Assembly: GCA_946222435.1 (NCBI GenBank)
Contig: CAMIOJ010000148.1
Coordinates: 1-5,896, forward strand
From: an uncultured Micrococcus sp.
GTDB lineage: Bacteria > Actinomycetota > Actinomycetes > Actinomycetales > Micrococcaceae
DNA length: 5,896 bases
Reading direction: 5' to 3'
Shown here piece after piece: positions 5,082 through 5,896 of this stretch (positions within the stretch are counted from its first letter, which is position 1; the number at the start of each line of letters is the position of its first letter). Position numbers and translations under genes: made by a program. The notes under the pieces were generated by a model. It was not told the DNA's origin and did no database searches. It was given only the letters and a program-made list of their open reading frames with translations.

Positions 5082-5896
5082 TCAGACAAGGCGCTCCTGC
5101 ACCCCGCCCTGGGGCTCGATGAGCTCGGGCCCGTTGTTGCGGACGTTGCCCACGGCCGTGCCGACCGGGCGCAGCTCCCAGCCGGAGGCGACGGACTCGG
5201 CACGCTCCACCACCCGCGCCACCAGGTCCTCGGCCTCCTCGGCGGAGCCGAGCTTCACGGGCTCGAGCCACTCCGCCAGCAGGGACTCGTCCAACGGGAC
5301 GGGAAGGCGGTCGTGGAGCGCACCGAGCGAGGCGAGGGTGCCGTCGTCGTCCCTCGGGTCCGGGGAGGCGCAGGTGAGGATGGAGCAGGACAGCACCCAC
5401 GGATCCTCACCGCGGGTCTCGGCCTCCGGGTCCTTCCACCACTCGTAGAGCCCGGCGAACCAGATCACGGGGCCCTCCCCGTCCCCGCCGCCGGCCGGGT
5501 GCACGTAGAACGGCTGCTTCTTCGCCGCCCTGCCGTCGGCGCCCTTCTGCCCGGGCTCGGGGGCCTTCCACTCGTAGTAGCCCTCCACCGGGACGGCGCA
5601 ACGGCGGGCTCGCACGGCGGACCGGAACGTCGGCTTCTGCGCCACCGTCTCGGAGCGGGCGTTGAACGCCCGCGACCCCACGGACAGCTCCTTCGCCCAC
5701 GGCGGCACCAGGCCCCAGCGGGCCACATGGATGCGCCGGGTGACCTCGCCGTGCTCGCCGGCGTGTGCCACGAGAATCGGCACCTCGGCCGTCGGCGCCA
5801 CGTTCCAGCTCTCGCGGAGCACCAGCTCCTCGTCCGGCTCCGCACCACCCCGGGCCACGAGCGACCTGGTGGCCCGGGGTGGTGCGGAGCCGGACG
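5082..5896 (-). CDS. SRAP-family abasic-site processing protein (YedK/HMCES-like), 5' end missing
   Basis: SRAP proteins recognise abasic sites in single-stranded DNA and form a thiazolidine crosslink through Cys2, protecting the site during replication. The fragment shows the family hallmarks; numbering from the GTG at 5858: SWNVAPT (17-23), RWGLVPPWAK (47-56), FNARSET with Asn66, VEGYYEW with Glu96, LHDRLP with His182, and NNGPELIEP close to the end. These correspond to the E. coli YedK Asn75, Glu105 and His160. The N-terminal MCGRY segment with catalytic Cys2 is absent. The frame stays open past the GTG (RATRSLVARGG fits the family), so that GTG is not the real start and the gene runs off the right edge. 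The last 66 bases are a perfect inverted repeat, so codons upstream of about 5858 may be artefactual. An Acr3-like transporter follows 28 bp downstream. Family call firm; completeness unknown. Confidence 0.9.
   Translation of the reverse strand, partial: SGSAPPRATRSLVARGGAEPDEELVLRESWNVAPTAEVPILVAHAGEHGEVTRRIHVARWGLVPPWAKELSVGSRAFNARSETVAQKPTFRSAVRARRCAVPVEGYYEWKAPEPGQKGADGRAAKKQPFYVHPAGGGDGEGPVIWFAGLYEWWKDPEAETRGEDPWVLSCSILTCASPDPRDDDGTLASLGALHDRLPVPLDESLLAEWLEPVKLGSAEEAEDLVARVVERAESVASGWELRPVGTAVGNVRNNGPELIEPQGGVQERLV
5831..5896. repeat. Perfect 28-bp inverted repeat at the right edge, probable fold-back artefact
   Basis: Positions 5831-5858 and 5869-5896 are exact reverse complements with a 10-base spacer (GAGCGACCTG). 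The second arm ends exactly at the last base of the window and lies where the conserved SRAP N-terminus should be. A 56-base perfect palindrome inside a conserved coding region is most simply explained by a snap-back chimera or assembly error at a contig end. A true rearrangement cannot be excluded. Confidence 0.92.

Noticed and set aside
3833..5122. 429-codon plus-strand frame opposite the transporter
   Set aside because: It is a His/Gln/Arg-rich translation typical of the antisense of a GC-rich membrane protein; the minus strand shows the true transporter.
1..5896. tRNA, rRNA, CRISPR array, insertion sequence or prophage genes
   Set aside because: Nothing in the window shows cloverleaf folds, regularly spaced repeats, transposase motifs or phage-type proteins; the only long inverted repeat is the one at the right edge.

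Overview
The window is very GC-rich, with G or C at most third codon positions. It looks like a high-GC actinobacterium, probably near the Micrococcaceae (Micrococcus/Kocuria/Arthrobacter type). The support is the DUF6504 + DnaE2-type polymerase pairing, a LexA box of the form TCGAAC-N4-GTTCGA, and the overall composition. Genus is an inference.

Layout. (1) Positions 1-846, minus strand: an SOS-type mutagenesis operon read toward the left edge. A perfect LexA box (825-840) overlaps a candidate promoter. It is followed by a ~130-nt leader with a hairpin, a DUF6504 protein (350-679), a structured 196-bp gap, and the first 51 codons of a DnaE2-like error-prone polymerase alpha subunit (1-153). 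(2) Positions 680-1075 are a divergent intergenic region of about 400 bp. It holds the LexA box, a perfect 14-bp tandem duplication and two inverted repeats. (3) Positions 1076-3019, plus strand: a secreted three-domain calcineurin-like phosphoesterase. (4) Positions 3038-3070: a strong 13-bp-stem hairpin between convergent genes, probably a bidirectional terminator. (5) Positions 3132-3827, minus: a second, different calcineurin-like phosphoesterase that has lost its start and its C-terminal metal ligands, so probably a pseudogene. (6) Positions 3932-5053, minus: a membrane transporter of the Acr3/bile-acid-symporter fold. (7) Positions 5082-5896, minus: an SRAP (YedK/HMCES) abasic-site protein running off the right edge. 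The last 66 bases are a perfect 28-bp inverted repeat that replaces the expected N-terminus carrying the catalytic cysteine.

How the genes relate. Both ends of the window carry DNA-damage functions: error-prone translesion synthesis on the left, abasic-site shielding on the right. Only the left operon has a visible LexA box; the promoter of the right one lies outside the window. The SRAP and transporter genes are 28 bp apart and probably co-transcribed. The two phosphoesterases converge and look like phosphate-scavenging or envelope enzymes, of which only the plus-strand one appears intact. I see no RNA genes, insertion sequences, CRISPR arrays or phage genes. The most distinctive items are the SOS cassette without an adjacent imuB, the decayed phosphoesterase, the transporter lacking the canonical Acr3 glutamate, and the likely fold-back artefact at the right edge.
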